Program-made: the position numbers and the translations under genes | Shown: positions 5,779 to 5,871 of the stretch, in pieces | How the letters are laid out: each line of letters begins with the position of its first letter | Numbering within the stretch: the first letter of the stretch is position 1 | Source of the DNA: CAZDML01 sp964506645 | GTDB taxonomy: Bacteria; Elusimicrobiota; Elusimicrobia; 2-01-FULL-59-12 | Assembly (NCBI GenBank): GCA_964506645.1 | Contig: CAZDML010000126.1 | Coordinates: 1-5,871 of the forward strand | Reading direction: 5' to 3' | DNA length: 5,871 nt | Notes under the pieces: model-generated | Seen by the model: only the letters and a program-made list of their open reading frames with translations | Database searches by the model: none | What the model was told of the DNA's origin: nothing

Positions 5779-5840
5779 GTCGGCGGAGAGAGTGGGATTC
5801 GTCCCATTCCTCTTAGGGTCGGCGGAGAGAGTGGGATTCG
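5779..5840. repeat. 23-bp direct repeat: duplicated 3' end of the tRNA-Ser
   Basis: A perfect 23-base direct repeat occupies 5779-5801 and 5818-5840, offset by 39 bases. The right copy lies in the tRNA 3' end (acceptor strand, T-stem strand, part of the T loop) plus five flanking bases; the left copy is outside the gene. Looser similarity, with a small indel in the T loop, continues in the left copy to about 5807 and forms a TGGGA/TCCCA hairpin on the minus strand. This looks like a decayed tRNA end, left by a lost tandem gene or an old integration site. Confidence 0.85.
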
Positions 5841-5871
5841 AACCCACGAGGACCTTTTGGGCCCTACTCCC
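5823..5871 (-). tRNA. Class II tRNA, probably tRNA-Ser, 3' part only
   Basis: The window edge cuts off the 5' half and the anticodon. Visible on the minus strand are the end of the anticodon stem, a long variable arm GGGCC-CAAAA-GGTCC (with one G-U pair), a T arm GTGGG-TTCGAAT-CCCAC, the acceptor 3' strand TCTCTCC and discriminator G (5823). The long variable arm restricts it to Ser, Leu, Tyr or SelC types; the discriminator G and the TCTCTCC acceptor strand favour serine. CCA is not encoded (CCG follows). Confidence 0.85.

Noticed and set aside
5779..5840. Possible CRISPR-like repeat pair
   Set aside because: There are only two copies with a 16-base gap, and the repeat is explained fully by the tRNA-Ser 3' end.

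Overview
This window looks like chromosomal DNA from a moderately GC-rich, diderm (Gram-negative-type) bacterium. The cell-envelope gene pair on the minus strand (a DUF3015 protein and a DUF4105/Lnb-type protein with a barrel-like C-terminus) implies an outer membrane. dnaX and recR are ordinary bacterial housekeeping genes. A Nitrospirota-like or proteobacterial-type lineage is my best guess, at low confidence, because no rRNA or lineage-specific marker is present.

Layout, left to right. (1) Positions 2-631, plus strand: the 3' part of an alpha/beta hydrolase gene, cut by the window edge, whose end overlaps the next gene by 27 bases tail to tail. (2) Positions 605-2629, minus strand: a large exported DUF4105 (Lnb N-terminal periplasmic domain) protein, best started at a TTG codon. 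(3) Positions 2640-3122, minus strand: a small exported DUF3015 protein with the only strong Shine-Dalgarno sequence I saw in the window. Its intrinsic terminator lies inside the signal-peptide codons of the DUF4105 gene. (4) Positions 3240-3311, minus strand: tRNA-Asn(GTT), embedded in a perfect 20-bp inverted repeat. (5) Positions 3362-3964 and 3964-5652, minus strand: recR and dnaX, overlapping by one base (TAATG), with no ybaB gene between them. (6) Positions 5677-5752, minus strand: tRNA-Ala(CGC), 24 bases upstream of dnaX and behind an extended -10 promoter. (7) Positions 5823-5871, minus strand: the 3' half of a class II tRNA, probably tRNA-Ser, with a duplicated 3' end next to it.

From position 5871 down to 605 everything is transcribed leftward. 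A plausible transcript is tRNA-Ala, dnaX, recR, tRNA-Asn, giving replication clamp-loader and recombination-mediator proteins from an RNA bracketed by two tRNAs. The DUF3015-DUF4105 pair probably forms a second unit with an envelope role. Only the leftmost hydrolase runs rightward.

I found no CRISPR array, transposase or recognisable defence system. The unusual points are structural: the tRNA-Asn inside a long inverted repeat that ends in a terminator-like T-run, the same 14-base tail after two different hairpins, a terminator buried in a gene start, and duplicated tRNA 3' ends beside two of the three tRNAs.
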